Assembly (NCBI GenBank): GCA_036521995.1
Contig: DATDGR010000079.1
Location: 1 to 26,957 of the forward strand
From: Gp13-AA77 sp036521995
GTDB lineage: Bacteria > Acidobacteriota > Terriglobia > UBA7540
DNA length: 26,957 nucleotides
Direction of reading: 5' to 3'
Shown here: positions 26,239 to 26,957 of the stretch, in pieces
How positions within the stretch are numbered: the stretch's first letter is position 1
Layout of the letters: the number at the start of each line of letters is the position of its first letter
Notes under the pieces: generated by a model
Databases searched by the model: none
Seen by the model: only the letters and a program-made list of their open reading frames with translations
What the model was told of the DNA's origin: nothing
Made by a program: the position numbers and the translations under genes

Positions 26239-26957
26239 TTTTTTTCCGTGCGGGTGCGACCGCCGCCCGCGCGGCGTGTTCGGCCGCTGACCACATTCTG
26301 GTCCAGGAGTTGTTGCCGGCCGCGGGCGACGGTATGGGCGTCCAAACCCAGAAAATCACCCAGCAGGGTGTCGCCGCCATGGCCGACTCGGAGGGACTCC
26401 AGTCCCGCAAACAATCGGCGCTGCTGTTCGTCGAGCAGACCATAGAACAGGAGGATGGCGGCCTTGAGTTCGACGGGAGATAGCTGGAGCGCGGCGGCGT
26501 GGACCGCCAAAGGAAGAGCCTGGGCACTGCGGCGGGCCAGGGTCTGTTGGCGACGCCGGGCGGAGTCGAGGGCGGTATAGAGAAACTGTCCCTCGACTTC
26601 GGTTCGGCCCAAGCGGTGTTGCTGGACCAGATGCCGGAGAGGCTCTTGAACTTGGGCGTGCAGGGCGTCGGCCAGCTCCGGGGAGTAGTAGCCGTGGGAG
26701 GACTGGTTCACGAAGGCTTCCACGGTGGCCAGCAGCGTACCCTGGCGGGAGAACCAGACGCCTTCATGCGACCACAGTCCGTGATCGTCAAAGCGAGCGA
26801 TCTCGGTCAGCGTGTAAAAGCGCCCGCGGTGGGTGTAACTGGCGAGGTAGCCGAGGTGCTTCAGTTTCCGGAACACCGTGAGATTCACGTCGGTGCCGAG
26901 GACGCGCTTGAGATCCGGCAGATCAGCGATTTTCCGGTGGCGCAGGTGCTGGCGAAG
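26226..26957 (-). CDS. ISAzo13-like transposase, N-terminal frame with winged-helix-like extension (ORF A; 5' end outside window)
   Basis: An open frame from the window edge to TGA at 26226, 243 codons seen. The last 66 codons before the slippery run (LDEQQRRLFAGLESLRVGHGG onward) are the usual N-terminal helix-turn-helix of ISAzo13 transposases. Ahead of it lies about 150 residues not typical of that family: a winged-helix-like segment (NLTVFRKLKHLGYLASYTHR, then GRFYTLTEIARFDDHGLWS) followed by helices rich in Leu and Arg. From memory, similar segments occur as separate small proteins in other bacteria, so this may be a fusion. A GTG at 26888 could start translation, but the frame is open further upstream. 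The gene ends in EKKRQT and stop, just past the A8 run. Confidence 0.7.
   Translation of the reverse strand, partial: LRQHLRHRKIADLPDLKRVLGTDVNLTVFRKLKHLGYLASYTHRGRFYTLTEIARFDDHGLWSHEGVWFSRQGTLLATVEAFVNQSSHGYYSPELADALHAQVQEPLRHLVQQHRLGRTEVEGQFLYTALDSARRRQQTLARRSAQALPLAVHAAALQLSPVELKAAILLFYGLLDEQQRRLFAGLESLRVGHGGDTLLGDFLGLDAHTVARGRQQLLDQNVVSGRTRRAGGGRTRTEKKRQT
26238..26245 (-). other. A8 slippery run, probable -1 frameshift or transcript slippage site
   Basis: On the minus strand eight A bases occur, read in ORF A as GAA AAA AAA CGG. This contains the heptamer A_AAA_AAA in the correct zero frame. Re-reading the last A gives ACG GCA GAC and enters the catalytic frame exactly at the point where the family's continuous protein would go on. 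ORF A stops 10 bases later. The same frame would be restored by one extra A in the transcript. Confidence 0.65.

Larger units (their letters stand above)
25271..26957 (-). mobile_element. ISAzo13-like insertion element, incomplete (cut at right window edge)
   Basis: Minus-strand element carrying a two-frame transposase. Its 3' end must fall between the epimerase stop (25270) and the transposase stop (25291-25293), since only 20 bases separate them. The terminal inverted repeat and target duplication cannot be identified because the other end is outside the window. Confidence 0.7.

Noticed and set aside
1..26957. Search for tRNA, rRNA, CRISPR repeats, toxin-antitoxin pairs and defence genes
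   Set aside because: None was seen by eye. No regularly spaced repeats with unique spacers were found, and the only tandem repeats are the in-frame Asn codons.

Overview
The window looks like chromosome from a GC-rich, diderm, free-living bacterium, most likely an acidobacterium. This is inferred from gene content: a BON-domain lipoprotein, SYLF, DUF3300 and DUF2950 proteins in series, then an exopolysaccharide (EPS) locus with Wza-like, Wzz-like, ExeA-like and CpsD-like genes. No rRNA, tRNA or CRISPR array was seen. All cellular genes are on the + strand. Both window ends are cut inside transposase genes on the - strand: an IS630-type N-terminus at the left edge and an ISAzo13-type element at the right edge.

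Region 1 (about 380-5273) is a run of five short genes for exported proteins, each with its own Shine-Dalgarno sequence (SD): a BON/glycine-zipper lipoprotein, a SYLF (YSC84-like) protein, a DUF3300 protein with an Asn-rich repeat tail, a DUF2950 protein, and a small Cys-containing protein with two DUF333-like repeats. They look like an envelope or stress set of unknown mechanism. Region 2 (5315-8492) is a probable two-gene unit: a secreted CocE/NonD-type serine hydrolase and an MFS transporter.

Region 3 (8943-25270) is an EPS biosynthesis locus. It encodes an outer-membrane export protein, a chain-length/co-polymerase protein, an ExeA-like ATPase, a CpsD-like protein whose P-loop lysine is replaced by cysteine, UDP-glucose dehydrogenase, UDP-xylose synthase, an initiating polyprenyl-phosphate sugar transferase, two paralogous sulfotransferases, an O-antigen ligase/polymerase, a GT4 and a WecG/TagA-type (GT26) glycosyltransferase, and an NAD-dependent sugar epimerase. 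The expected pathway is Wzx/Wzy-type: lipid-linked repeat units containing glucuronate and/or xylose, possibly sulfated, polymerised by the Wzy-like protein and exported through the Wza/Wzz pair. No flippase (Wzx) gene is present in the window.

The points most worth checking are the split ISAzo13-type transposase, whose two frames meet at an A8 run that fits -1 frameshifting and which carries an extra N-terminal winged-helix-like domain; the degenerate CpsD P-loop; the sulfotransferase pair with a palindrome-rich promoter in front of it; and the repeated TCAGGCGG sites ahead of the EPS locus.
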